This document shows positions 48,886-61,820 of a stretch of 64,000 nucleotides of DNA, in pieces (within the stretch, counting starts at the first letter, position 1; every line of letters begins with the position of its first letter). The notes under the pieces were generated by a model. That model was not told the origin of the DNA. It ran no database searches and was given only the letters and a program-made list of their open reading frames with translations. The stretch is from Tubulanus polymorphus. Lineage: Eukaryota > Nemertea > Palaeonemertea > Tubulaniformes > Tubulanidae. Where the stretch lies: NCBI RefSeq assembly GCF_964204645.1, contig NC_134033.1, positions 2,971,631 through 3,035,630 on the forward strand. Reading direction: 5' to 3'. A program made the translations under genes and the position numbers.

Positions 48886-51106
48886 GAATAGTTTGACAGG
48901 AGTCACTTTATAATGTTTGCCTATCTATAAATCGGGTTTGAACCTCGAAATCCTAAAACTTGGTTTCGAGTTCGTTTGGAGTCACGTGACCGCATCAGAT
49001 GAACGAATACTATGAGATAAGTTTACAGCAGAGCAAAATTACCCCGATTATCATAACTACCGTTAATTTTGGTTTTTAGTTATATCTAACTCACAACTTG
49101 CTGGAATTGGTAGAAATTTTACCGGAGTCGTGTTTTCCGAATTACTAACTCGTAAAAACTTTTAAAATTATTTCTAACTGAGAAGGATTAATATTACACT
49201 TAATATATAATACTTTAACATCTCTATCCCCAAGATTCTTGCGTAAATATAAGCAGGTTTGATTTGAGCGAGAGGGAATCATCCGTTTGAAACTAGGATT
49301 TAGGGTTTCATGGATATAAAATTCCCCTAATTTGAAGGCGTTATATTTCTAAATAGTAATCTACGATTCAACCCTCAAACGTTTGAATAATCTATGAATA
49401 TTCGTCATTTAGTTCCGAAAGAAGAATTTAGTATAACAATGATTTGAGTCACTCGATAAAAATAAAACGGAGTAAAAATTCATGTCTCCCGTGAGGACGC
49501 TGATAGTTAGATTTATCAATATAACTGTTTCTACCACGAGAGACGAAGCACCATATACCAGAAATGTAACATCATAATGCATAAACACAGTTGATTGGGG
49601 AATATTGAAATATGTTCTTTTTCACTGACCGTTTATGAATTATAGTTCTTTGATATATTTACGTAAAACCTAATATTTATATTTTAAACAACTAGTGAAA
49701 CCTATGGTACATAGACATTTTACTGAGAGAGCTTTTAAATTTGCTGCTCCTGAACTTTGGAATGTTCATCCTATTCATATTAGATCTAGTTCTACAGTCG
49801 AAACTTTTAAATCAAACCTCAAAACATTCTTTTTAAAACGAACCTATTTGTCTTAATGTTTATGTTAACGAATCGTCAATTTTAGTTATCTCAATGTTTT
49901 GCATTTTACCGTGAATTGTATTTTCAATTTTGTTTTTTCTAATCTAATGTAAATTGGAAAGATTACTATGTAGATAATTCGCCATATCAAGAAAATGAAT
50001 TATTATCAAAAGATGGCAATTTCGTAGTAGAACAACAAATTATATCAAATACTTAAAAGTAGAATCTACTTTATTGTTGTTAATTTCATGATTTGGAAAT
50101 TTCGACATTCGTTTTTCTCCTCACAGTGACATTCGCAAAGATATTATTTCATCGTTTCGAAATGTCTTTTCTAGCTCTTTTTCAATCTATATGATTTTCG
50201 ACGCTGAGATTGCTTCAAATGATTCCTTACGATTGTAAAGACGAATCTCATCAGAAACAACAAGCGGTTTAAAAACCGATTAATTGACGATTATTGAAAT
50301 ATGTTCCTTTTCTACGCAATTCCCAGATCACCATGACAGTTGCTCGTTGCCAAATGTCATTTCCCAATTGCTGATTACTGATCGCTGGTTTACGGTTATT
50401 TATGTGTTGAATTGTTTGTTCGCCAGCTGGCGCCACCTTATTCTCATTAAAACATATCTATAAAACACACTAACATATCCCCAATATCGGTGACCGAATA
50501 TATCAGGTCATCATCATTTTCGATCATTTATGCAGGCGTTCCAAAACGGAAGGAGTCAGGGGAGAAAATTGAATTTATTTTATCTTTTGAATATTGAACA
50601 CAAACGAAACCTCAATGGAACGCAGAAAAGATAATCGAAAATGATTGGAAATTGTGATGAATTTGATACAAATGATGAGAAAAATTTTTTTATTGATAGT
50701 TTGTGCAAAAAACGAAATAGAAAATTTAGATGACCATAACTTTTACGAATTACTGGATTTAAAATCAAATGGGCATTTCGGAATTTTTTTTTGCTTGAAA
50801 AATTGTACCGAAAAGAGGAGGGAGGAATAAAAGAAATTCGGTTTGAGGAACTTTGCTGAATTCTTGGCGCGGATTCGTTCTTCAAGTAATCAAAAGCAAT
50901 GCCTAACGGACTACAATGTACATATTCAATTGAGTCAAATCTAAAGTTTGAAAGTGAAGATCGGGAGTTTCGGAATTATCAATTTACCTCATTCATTATT
51001 GGTTTTACCTATAGCCGCATTCGCACTAAGAACCAGTTAAACCGTTTTAAACGGGTCCGTGTCCGGAACAGGGCAAATTTAGAACGGTCCGAATCAGAGT
51101 GCGCGA
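48886..51106. repeat. R4-R5 spacer, duplicate of the R1-R2 spacer
   Basis: Near-identical to 1146-3344, including the LINE relic. No gene is seen. The frame open at 2351-2554 in the other copy is broken here, which argues against coding. Confidence 0.8.
49672..50007 (+). mobile_element. LINE 3' end relic, second copy
   Basis: Frame 49704-49856 encodes the same C-terminal LINE peptide as 1963-2115, with a few substitutions, followed by the same AT-rich tail. It was duplicated with the spacer, not inserted independently. Confidence 0.7.
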
Positions 51107-51873
51107 GTCTCGCCGGGATTATTCTCCGTTTCTTAATTTAAGCCCCCTTAACTGTTCACTTAATTCTAACGCGTCAGAGATATTCAAATATCGTCAACCC
51201 GTTTTCTAGAAGTCCGATTATGACTCCAAAATACGTTATCGGGATTTGCTGCATTTGTTGGCTCGTTATAAGCACAGTTTCTATTCTACCGCTGTCATCC
51301 CCGTCTTACTTGGTTGGTGTTGGTTCTCCGAAAAGTCAGTACCGAACCAGTCCTCACCCGCCACAATCAGATATCCACGCGCTTCGCTTAGCTTCAACTC
51401 AGTTATTATATTGACTGTAGAGTGTGAATTGTCGAAACAGATATTGACGAAGTGTTTTACAGAGACGCAGAATAATTTGCAGTATAGATAGAAAATGTCA
51501 TCGAATATTATCACAAACTGAACGCAGTTCGGGAGCGACAGTAAATATTTTTAGAGAAATAATTGCACTTGATTATAAACACGATATATTGAAACATGTC
51601 TAAATTTAGAAACCGCGGTAATTACAGCGAAACCGAGAACAGATGAAAGTTTCACAAATACGAGACTGGCGCCAGTTTGATGGGCGGATTTTTTACAAAA
51701 TAATTGGACTCGATCAATTCGTCAACTTCTGCATTTGCGAATTCATCATTACTTCGTCAACTTCTGCCATTTGCGAATTCGTCATTACTTCGCAGCTACT
51801 CGTTTGAGAAATGTCGCGCAAACTTAGAAATAGTTAGAAATGTGTTTGTTTTGAAGCGTGAATTGTGTCCAAT
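51107..51873 (+). promoter_or_regulatory. R5 upstream block with 7TM relic and palindrome
   Basis: 7TM-exon scar at 51107-51311. ACTGGCGCCAGT is at 51665-51676. The CAACTTCTGC(C)ATTTGCGAATTC duplication is shared with R2 only. Confidence 0.45.
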
Positions 51874-54800
51874 ATGCAGCGAATGAGAGCGTTGTTCGTA
51901 GTTTTACTGATCGCTTGCGGAGACTGTATATTTACGCGGGCTGATCGCGCAAACTCTGTCGAGGAAGCCGCGTCTGTTACAGTCAGTTCATCTTGTAACA
52001 ACACTCAATACTCCGTCGATTCTACGTCTGGTTACATCGTTTCACCGAACTATCCGTCGTTAGTGCGCGGCGTTGAATGTCGTTGGTTCGTCAACAGCTC
52101 TTTACCGGGAAGTTTTCTCGTTCAAGTTTACTACGACATCGAGCCGTCGATATTCTGTAACGAAAACTACCTTCTCGTCGGTGAGTCCGGCAACAAACTC
52201 TGCGCTACCGGAAGAAAACGACTTGATATCCGCAGTAACGGTTTGATCTCGTTGTTGTTTAGGAGTAACGTCGATGGAGCGCGAGGTAGTCGGGTTTATA
52301 TCATATATCGTTTTGAAGAACAGAGTCGCTTGAAAATCGTACATACATGTCGCAAAAGGGCAGTAAAAGAATTACCAACTCAAACAGGTTATAAATTCAT
52401 GATTTCTACCCGGCGATGTAAATTGTTGTTAGAATGGATCGGGATGCCAGACGGGTTTGCAATGAATTTTACGTTTATAGAGATAGATTTCAGATTAAGA
52501 CCAGGTGACGATCCGATGAAAACTCGTCCTCAAATTTACGACGGATGGAACAGCACCAGTGAACCTATAGCTCTTATACGAGAACAAACCGGACATCCGC
52601 CTTCATCGTTTTATACTAAAACTAATAAAGCGTGTGTAGAATTTGAAAATAAAGAGTGGTTTAAGTCACAGTTACTCGTGCAAGTTTACAAAATATCAGA
52701 TTGGAACATCTCTAACCCGTTAATTCAAGTCTATAATAAATCAGGACTGCTCACTACAATTGATGGAATACCACATATAGTAACTCAGTCTAAACACTTA
52801 TACTGCTGGTCTATCACAGTCGATGTTCTGCAGTACGTCGTCTTCAACTGGACACGTGATCTCGTCTCGTCACCAGGTGTCGTTGGTGTATATAAACGGG
52901 AAGGGTTACGTATTGTGAGAACTGATATTTTACTCAGTTTTAACCATCTTAAATCTCTGAGTGTAAAATCAGACGGATTTCTCGTGATCCTGTGCGTTAT
53001 AACGACATCGGATTTTTTAAGATCGAATTTGAAAATAGAATTTGAAGTGAAATCGATGACAATATCAGACGTCTACGTCAACAAGCCAAGGATATCGGTA
53101 AGTTTATTACAGTGATTTAGATTAGGTTCGTGTAATAGAATCAATGTAATTATCTATATTTTTATGGCTATTTTGACCAGTGAAACTTTACCGAGAAACT
53201 TGGAATAACAACGTTATGTGTGACCCAAATTTCAATATATTCGGACGCACTCGTTGTTTACGCAGAGTAATTATGATGATTAATGGAGGAATTTAAGTTA
53301 AGTTTCGATAGCTACATTTTGAACTATTATCAATATATCGAGGTCGTACAGGGTTTGAAATTGTTGTATTGTAAACGTTTACTGCTGTAATCAATTCTCT
53401 TATATTTCAGCATTCAGTCACAAACTCAATATCAGTTCATAAAATGTTCCCGAGGTCAAAGAATACATTGTATCGTGTAACTACATTACAACTAAACTGG
53501 AAAGTGAACATCTATGAAGAACAACAGTTAAAACTAACAGTGCTATCAGAAAACTGTGACCGAGCTGGTTTTTATATATTTGATGGCAGTAATTTCACAG
53601 CTAGACGCTATGGTCCGTATTGTCCCGGTTCATACTCCGGCCGATCTGTCGTCAGCCTGATTACATCAGGTGGACCGATTACTGTAGTAGCATACGCTTA
53701 TTACTATAACAATCAGTTAACAGTAGATCGTCCTGACTGGACATACCTAAGATTTGGTCTAACTGATTGTGACGGTTATATTCTACAGCAAGAAGAAAGT
53801 CAGATCAATATGACGTCACACTGTCTCGTGATTACACCTGAAAATCGACGCCTTGGCTTGAAAAATATTCACATATTATCAGAACACGAATATCAAATTG
53901 ATAAATGTTTTCTCAGGATTTCATCACAATGTGATCAGTCTCTGAGTTTAAGTTATCAGTTTCTTAATAACAGTCTCGTATCAAACACTGTAGATTTCAC
54001 AGGTAATGGGTTTGGATTTTGGCAGCGACCACTAATTGTTAAACTACGTCGTAAATGTCTAGGAGTAAAAAAAGCGGATAGTTATGGATTTGCCGGTTCC
54101 GCTCTCCCAGTTACTACTAAAGATAAATGTGGACTCGTGCAGTCACCGAACTACCCGGGTCGGGCAGGACGTAAATCAGACTCGATTTCCTATAAATTTG
54201 AAAACCCGATACAACAAAATATATTTCAATATTACAGATTTATCGTCAAATCTATTGGATCAGTTTCATGCGAAACAGACAGATCCGGTCGATATGATCC
54301 TATTATTTTGATACAGCTACTAGTGCTGTACCTAAATGAAAAACTTGTCAAATTTATTGATACCCAACATGAAACTAAAATATGTGAAAATAATGCGGTT
54401 CGTGGACTCAAATTCCACAGTTTGAACGATAATTCTCTGCGTTTTGAAGTTAAGAATAGAATCCCCACCTTTCAGATACAATACACTTTACACGAGTCGT
54501 TACCGATTAAACATTTCGATGATTTCTACTGTAAACAAGGATTTCTGGATTCGGGAATTTCCTGCATAAAATTCATCAGAGATGAACGTCTGAATTGGGA
54601 GAACTCTGAAATATACTGTAGACAGAAGTACGCGGGACATCTAACCAGTATCAACTCAGAACAGGAAATGATTTCCATCAAAAGATTATTCGCTACAGAA
54701 CTTCTCCGAATGGCGTACTCATTAAAAGCGCTCATAATAATGGTTGGATTAAAATGGAAGGTAAGACTAATGTATACAAATATGAATTAGAATAGGATGA

Positions 54801-57800
54801 TTTTTAAAGGTTATGATATATTTCGTTTTCTTCACGAAACAGGATGATGGTTATTACACGTGGACTGACGGTAAACCATTGAGCTACACAGAGTGGTATA
54901 AACCTGTCATTAATGAAACGATACCAGAAGTTATTCGAGGATTGATATCTCCGCTAAGAAAACAGCCGATAAATGACGTCAATATGCCGTGTGCGGCGAT
55001 GATACTGAATAATCCACGAGGATCAGCGAACTGGGTTCGATTCCCGTGTCAAATCGAGGAGACGCATACGACATTCATTTGTGAATCTGAGAGAATCGAC
55101 TTCAAAAACAAACACAATTCAACGATAAACGATGCGAACAATTCAACAAATACAGACTTAAATAAAACCATAGATCAAATGATTCCCGATAATACTCTGA
55201 TTAATTCAACCTGTCCAAGACATTGGGTAACTATTTCCGGACAATGTTATCAAATACTAACCGACTGGAAAAACAATCGTGGTTTGAATATTCGGAGTGC
55301 TAGAGAAATGTGTCACAGCATCCGCGCCGAAATAGTAAGAAACAACTTAAATATAGAAAGTGATATGAACAATTTGATCAACAAATTTCAATATCGCCAT
55401 CAATATGGCGCTATACTGACAATGGACCGCGACGCATTTAAAGTTATCAAACCACTGGTGACCAGAAATGAAATTACTTATATTCAATCAGTTAAATGGT
55501 TATTGAAACCTTTCGATACAAAAGATAAAGTGCATTCCGTGTTGTGTAACTATAATGTAACTGGTGAAGAGTTAGCTTCTATAAGCGGTTGTAAATCGTG
55601 GCAGTTTGAATGTAACGATCAAAGATGTATCAGCGACCATCGCGTATGTGATACCAGACACGACTGTCAACACGGTGAAGATGAACTCGATTGTACGGAT
55701 ATCAATTTACACAGTCAGTTCCGCTGTAACGATGGACAGGTTATATCGATTAGCGGTTTCTGTGACTTTATTAGAGATTGCGTCGATGGCTCGGATGAGA
55801 ACTCGTGCTATCATCCACCGTGTTTATCTACGCAATATCGCTGTTCCAATCACCAATGTATCGATAGTTATAAACGATGTGACGGACTAGCCAACTGTGA
55901 AGACGGTTCCGATGAGATCGGATGCACTGCCGAAATTTGTCAGGGGTTCTCGTGCGCGGACGGTAAATGTATTAGTTCTCAGTTGTACCGGGATGGTGTC
56001 GTGGATTGTAGCGGAAGTCTCGAAGAAGACGAATTGGTCACTAATATTACAGTGAATCCCGAGGTTTACTGTAATAATGACAATCACTGTACGACTCGTT
56101 TCACAGATCTGTGCAAGGAATCGGATGAACAAAGATGTTCGTTCTATTCTCCTCGCTGTTATTCCCGATACGAAAGGTGTATTTTAGAAAGGACGCCGAT
56201 TGGTTTTCCGGTATGTAGAAATCTTGAACATATACTCGCGTGTAATGACTTCGAATGCGCGGCTGGTACTGTAAAATGTCCGGCATCTTACTGTATACCG
56301 ATCAGACACGTTTGTGACGGTCGATCCGATTGTCCGAATTCTGAAGATGAACGAAACTGCGAGACTTGGTCGTGTCCGGGAATGTTTAAATGTGGCCAGG
56401 AAAACCGATGTATTCCGCAATCTGAAGTTTGCGACGGAGTCGTAAATTGTAAACATAACTCGGATGACGAGTCATTCTGTAAGGTCACGTGTCCTGAGCG
56501 TTGTAATTGCCGGGGTCATTTCATCGATTGTGAAAATGCTCTTTTATCAGATATTACTGGTCGGTTTATAGAATCAACTCGGGTTTTGATTTTGTCGAAT
56601 AACCGAGTCGTATTTAACGAGTCGACGTTCAACTCTTTCATTTATCTTCGTTTTCTCGATATTTCGGGCAATAATTTGTCTTACATCGTTCCAAACGCGT
56701 TTTCTAATCTAAATAATCTATACGCATTAGACCTTACTCACAACCGCATAACATCATTATCTGCTAATACATTCGCAGGTTTGATCGGTTTAAAACAACT
56801 ATTTCTTATCGGAAATCCGCTGCAACATTTAGAAGACGGAAGTTTCCGAGGTCTGGCGTCACTGATTGTTCTCGATCTTCACCGACTTTCTATATCGGTT
56901 CTCGGTGAAAATGTATTTAAAGGTTTATCCGCATTACAGTCGATAAATATCAGCAGTAACAGAATTCGTTATATTTCTAGCTATGCTTTTTCTGGACTGA
57001 CTAAACTAGAAATTCTAGACCTCGTCAACAATTCCGAAGTGATATTCGTAAAAAGAAACGTTCTGGGCGATCTTACATCATTAAAATACCTCGCTTCGGA
57101 TGCTTACAAATTTTGCTGCATGGCACCGAATGTTGACCGATGTCTTCCCGAAGCTGATCAATTTTCGACCTGCTCTGACCTGATGGGTAACGCTGTACTG
57201 AGGGCCATCATCTGGATGATCGCATCTTTCAGTTTTCTCGCTAACAGTATCGTTATCTTATTTCGCGTTCAAGCTTTGCGGATGGAATCCTCCGGAACAC
57301 GTAACACATCTTCAGACATCCTCATCATAAATATTGCCGGTTGTGATTTTCTGATGTCGGTCTATTTGTTTTTGATCGCGGGAGCTGACCACGCGTTCAA
57401 AGGCGTTTATTATCTGAATTCTGAAACCTGGACGGATAGTTTATTATGCCGTCTCTCCGGGGTTATTGTCGCCGTTTCGTGCGAAGGTTCCTTGACTTTT
57501 CTCTTAATTCTAACGCGTCAGAGATATTCAAATATCGTCAACCCGTTTTCTAGAAGTCCGATTATAACTCCGAAATACGTTATCGGTATTTGTTGCATTT
57601 GTTGGCTCGTTATGAGCACAGTTTCTATTCTACCGCTGTCATCGTCGTCTTACTTCGGACACAATTTTTACGGTACAACCGGAGTTTGTTTGCCTATGAA
57701 TTTACTGACGATCGACGTCAATGGCTGGCACTATTCATTCGCTATTTTTGCCTTGTTTAATGCGGCCATATTGGCTACGATAATGACGACGTACGCTCAG

Positions 57801-58109
57801 ATGTATAGACTCGTATCTGGAAGTAGGTCGGGCTCGGGTAGAGCCGATCCTACCGAACTGGTTTTAGCACGAAGGAGTCTAGTAATCAATCTTTGTAATC
57901 TATTTTGCTGGCTACCGATAATAATCGTTCAGTTTTGCGCCGTATTTTCGGTCGAGATACCGAACCAGGTGGCCGCTTGGCTGGCCGTTCTATTTTTACC
58001 GATCAACTCGTCTCTGAATCCGCTTCTTTATACAATACTTACTATCGATATGAAATCTATTCGTGAACGCAATAAACGACGACTAGGATTGACGACATCC
58101 AGTAAATAA
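51874..58109 (+). CDS. CUB/C-type lectin/LDLa/LRR seven-transmembrane receptor, copy R5 (complete)
   Basis: Exons 51874-53097, 53411-54760 and 54843-58109, all phase 0; 1,946 residues. Domain order as in R2. The hypervariable patch of exon 1 reads ACVEFENKEWFKS (about 52630-52670). In exon 2, one extra Gln codon (EEQQLKL) and the patches DRPDWTYLRFGLTD and TDRSGRYDPIILIQLL set it apart. The CTLD keeps the Cys pairs. In TM2-TM3 it has DSLLCRLSGV where others have DSSLCRLAGV; RQRY and NPLLY are conserved. The loop after TM4 has YFGHNFYG (others YFGDNFYG). The tail is the RERNKRRLGLTTSSK type. The first part of its 3' flank (to about 58200) matches R1/R4 and then diverges. Confidence 0.9.
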
Positions 58110-58110
58110 A
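58105..58110 (+). terminator. AATAAA polyadenylation signal overlapping the R5 stop
   Basis: A second AATAAA lies at 58248-58253, where a longer 3' UTR could end. Confidence 0.5.
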
Positions 58111-58253
58111 CAACAGTTTGACACGAGTCCCTGTATAATGTTTGCCTATCTATAAATCGGGGTTGAAACTCGAAATCCTAAAACTTAGTTGAGTTCGTTT
58201 GAAATCGCATGACCGAATTAGTTTAATTATTTTATTGTGTCATTCACAATAAA

Positions 58254-58709
58254 GAAGTTTCCAGTTTCTAGTTTTCATTTCGTGGCGGTCCCTCGAGGTC
58301 CCAATTGGTGCGATAAATTTGCGCTCATTGCGAAACATAAGTTTTTATACAATATCATACAGCTCTGTAGTGTATTGAAATTAAATCATGGTGATTAAAT
58401 ATTTCGACTCCACAAAATGTCTACTCGCCATGAATCATGTGACGTGTGGAGCTCCTTAGTTTATTCCGGAAGAGTTTGAGTCTTCCGGTCGCGATTTGGG
58501 TTGGTTTAATCGAAACGGTAGCAAACATGTCCCGAGAAATTGGCGAAAGGGCATCATTTAAAAAAACAAATATTTGAAGTTCTCTTGGATGATTCAATTA
58601 GTGACGATGGTAGTTTGTATATCAACCCTCGTCACGCGTGAATGAACACGAAATACCCTAAGATTAAACCTAACCTCAGTTTCCTAGAGAGAAATAATTT
58701 ATAATTTCT
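58254..58709. other. R5 3' intergenic, no gene seen
   Basis: Unlike the flanks of R1 and R4 after the first 100 bp. From about 58665 it becomes the duplicate of the DNA at 33545 onward. Confidence 0.5.
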
Positions 58710-59365
58710 ACTCACCGATTTATGTGAGCATTTTTCGATTATCTTTTCCTCGAAGAGATTTATCATTCAGCTCACATGAGTCATCTATCAGATCAGGTTG
58801 TTTTTGTCGGCACACACTTGATGCAAACAGGTCCTGATGAAGTGAGGAAGTTCTGGAATCTGGAAAGTGTATTTGTCGGTTTAGTCAACAATCAGATCCT
58901 GCTCAGGAAGATCTTCTCTGAAAAAGCAACTAAGGTGTTTAATTTGACTTGAATCAGCTTGAATCCGACCTAACTTAAGTTTGACATTTAGAATTGGAAT
59001 TAAAATGTCTTCTCACCAATTCATGAGTGGAACTTCATGGATTATAACGATCAGTTATCGTTTCATTGGGAGATTTGACACCCAAGTTACAGCACTAAAA
59101 TATGTCCCGTCTTGTTGGTTAAGTCCAGCACGCACTGACAGCAATCAGGTCCCGAGGAAGTAGAGCATATCTGAAAAACAGTATTGATCTCAATAATAAT
59201 TTTAAATTTGACTCGATACATGCACATTGTAATCTGTTATATCCATTATCAAAAACCCACAAATCTACTCACCACCAATTTATGTGTGAAGCATCATGGA
59301 TTTTTTAGAAAAGCCTGGAGTCTGGTATTGGCAGCAATCAGGTCCTGAGTGAGGAATGGCTAATC
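58710..59365 (-). pseudogene. Tandem exon-like units of an unrecognised Cys-containing gene (set 2)
   Basis: Homologous to 33600-34045 but with an extra unit (about 59010-59180, encoding STSSGPDCCQCVLDLTNK). Acceptor (TTTTTCAG, TTTCCAG) and donor-like GTGAGT/GTGAG signals are again visible on the - strand. The unit matching the open 33611-33751 exon has a stop where that one has Trp. The whole set looks decayed. Confidence 0.4.
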
Positions 59366-60210
59366 TGAAAAACAACAATTTCATATTTCAGTTCCGACTG
59401 GAAGAATCAATGTTTAAGTTTAGGTTGGATGCCCGAGTGAGATCCCAGAGATAGGGAGTCAAGTAGACTAATTTTACACGAGATGTGAATTGTCGAAAGC
59501 ATCCCTCGGCAACTTCGCAAATTAGTCTCTAAATTAGTGGAAAAAAACTTATAGATCTCCCTTTTCACTTACGTAACCTCACATAAGGACTGGACATATA
59601 TGCGCGTGTATAGTGAATTCAACGTATGTTACGAATGAATCATCAGAATTGGTTCAATTCAAATCGAACACGTATTACATGATTTCAAAGATCGAGGACA
59701 AGAACAGGCCACAATATGAACGGAGTTTGTCATAATGCGGTTCAATGGACACGAGCACCACTGGCTAGATAATACCAGACTGGCCCTGTTAGTATCTTAA
59801 CTTCAGAAACCTAACTAATATATGAAGTAGATTTAATATCAGATATTCTCTAACAGTCCTCGTTAAAATGATATTTCTATACAGTAAATTAAATCCTTTC
59901 AAAATTGAATTAACTGAAAAATCACTTTGCAATACAATCTGTTAATTACATTTCCATTGTCTATAACTCGAATTGTCACTGGAATCAAGCACGAATCTTA
60001 GAACTATTTGCAATTGATTTCATCAAATAAAATGAATTAAGATGATATCATCATAGGAAATATGCAATCCATTCAATAAATCAAATACCCATTGTCTGTA
60101 ACTTGCTAGAACTGTCTTAGCACCAGCAACAGCAGCAACAGCAGCAGCCAAGCAGGAAATACTGTTATTTGTATTTATGAATTCAAGTCAAGATGAATAA
60201 ATATAGGCTA
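59366..60210. other. R6 far-upstream DNA, no gene seen
   Basis: From about 59820 it matches 34613-35136 upstream of R4. The stretch 59500-59815 is unrelated to the LINE fragment that occupies this place before R4. Confidence 0.5.
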
Positions 60211-60917
60211 CTTTAACTTTTCTCTTAATTCTAACGCGTTAGAGATATTCAAATATCGTCAACCCGTTTTCTAGAAGTCCGATTATAACGCCGAAATACG
60301 TTATCGGTATTTGCTGTATTTGTTGGTTCGTTATAAGCACGGTTTCTATTCTACCGCTGTCATCGTCGTCTTACTTGGATTGAGTTGTTTCCTCAAAAAG
60401 TCTGCACAGAACAAGACCTTACCCGCCACAATCAGATATCCATACGCTTCATCTAGCTACAACTCAGTTATTATATTGACTGTAGAGTGTGAATTGTCAA
60501 AACAGATATTGACGAAGTGTTTTACAGAGACGCAGAATATTCTGAAGTTAATATAGAAAATATCATCGAACATTATCAAAAACTGGTTCGGTTATCAAAA
60601 CGCAGTTCGGGAGCGACAGTAAATATTTTTAGCGAAATAATCGCACACGATTATAGACACGATATATTGAAGCACGTCTAAATTTAGAAACCGCGGTAAT
60701 TACAGCGAAACCGAGAACAGATGAAAGTTTTACAAATACGTGACTGGCGCCAGTTTGATGGGAGAGTTTTTATACAAAATAATTGGACTCAATTAATTCG
60801 TCAACTTTAAACATTTGCGAATTCGTCATTACTTTGCAGCCACTCTTATGAGAAATGTCGCGCAAACTTAGAAATAGTTAGAAATGTGTTTGTTTTGAAG
60901 CGTGAATTGTGTTCAAT
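60211..60917 (+). promoter_or_regulatory. R6 upstream block with 7TM relic and palindrome
   Basis: 7TM-exon scar at about 60211-60376 (CTTAATTCTAACGCGT... to GTCGTCTTACTT). ACTGGCGCCAGT is at 60743-60754. The conserved leader continues to the ATG at 60918. Confidence 0.45.
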
Positions 60918-61820
60918 ATGCAGCGAATGAAAGCGTTGTTCGTAGTTTTACTGATCGCTTGCGGAGACTGTATATTTACGCGGGCTGATCGCGCAAAATC
61001 TGTCGAGGAAGCCGCGTCTGTTACAGTCAGTTCATCTTGTAACAACACTCAATACTCCGTCGATTCTACGTCTGGTTACATCGTTTCACCGAACTATCCG
61101 TCGTTAGTGCGCTGTGTTGAATGTCGTTGGTTCGTCAACAACTCTTTACCGGGAAGTTTTCTCGTTCAAGTTTACTACGACATCGAGCCGTCGATATTCT
61201 GTAACGAAAACTACCTTCTAGTCGGTGAGTCCGGCAACAAACTCTGCGCTAACGGAAGAAAACAACTTGATATCCGCAGTAACGGTTTGATTTCGTTGTT
61301 GTTTAGGAGTAACGTCGATGGAGCGCGAGGTAGTCGGGTTAACATCATATATCGGTTTGAAGAACAGAGTCACTTGAAAATTGTATATACATGTCACAAG
61401 CATGCAGTAAAAGAATTACCAACTCAAACAGGTTATGAATTCATGATTTCTACCCTCCGATGTAAATTGTTGTTAGAATGGATCGGGATGCCAGACGGGT
61501 TTGCAATGAATTTAACGTTTATACAGATAGATTTCAGATTAAGACCAGGTGAGGATCCGATGAAAACTCGTCCTCAAATTTCCGACGGATGGAACAGCAC
61601 CAGTGAACCTATAGCTCTTATACGAGAACAAACCGGACATCCGCCTTCATCGTTTTATACTAAAACTAACAAAGCACGTATTGAAATTGAAAGTAGTTTG
61701 AAGTCGAAGCTACTCTGGCAAGTTTACAAAATATCAGATTGGAACATCTCTAACCCGTTAATTCAAGTATATAATAAATCAGGACTGCTCACTACAATTG
61801 ATGGAATACTATTGGGGTGA
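60918..61820 (+). pseudogene. Receptor copy R6, exon 1 truncated by foreign sequence
   Basis: The ATG opens the same signal peptide (MQRMKALFVV) and CUB region as the other copies. The hypervariable patch is IEIESSLKSKLLWQ. Homology stops abruptly after codon GGI (base about 61809), where R5 continues with the HIV-TQSKHLYCW part. Two foreign codons and a TGA at 61818-61820 end the frame after 300 residues. The rest of exon 1 and later exons are not seen before the window end. Either an element is inserted and the gene resumes beyond 64000, or the copy is truncated. CUB1 has an extra Cys (VRCVECRW where others have VRGVECRW). Confidence 0.8.
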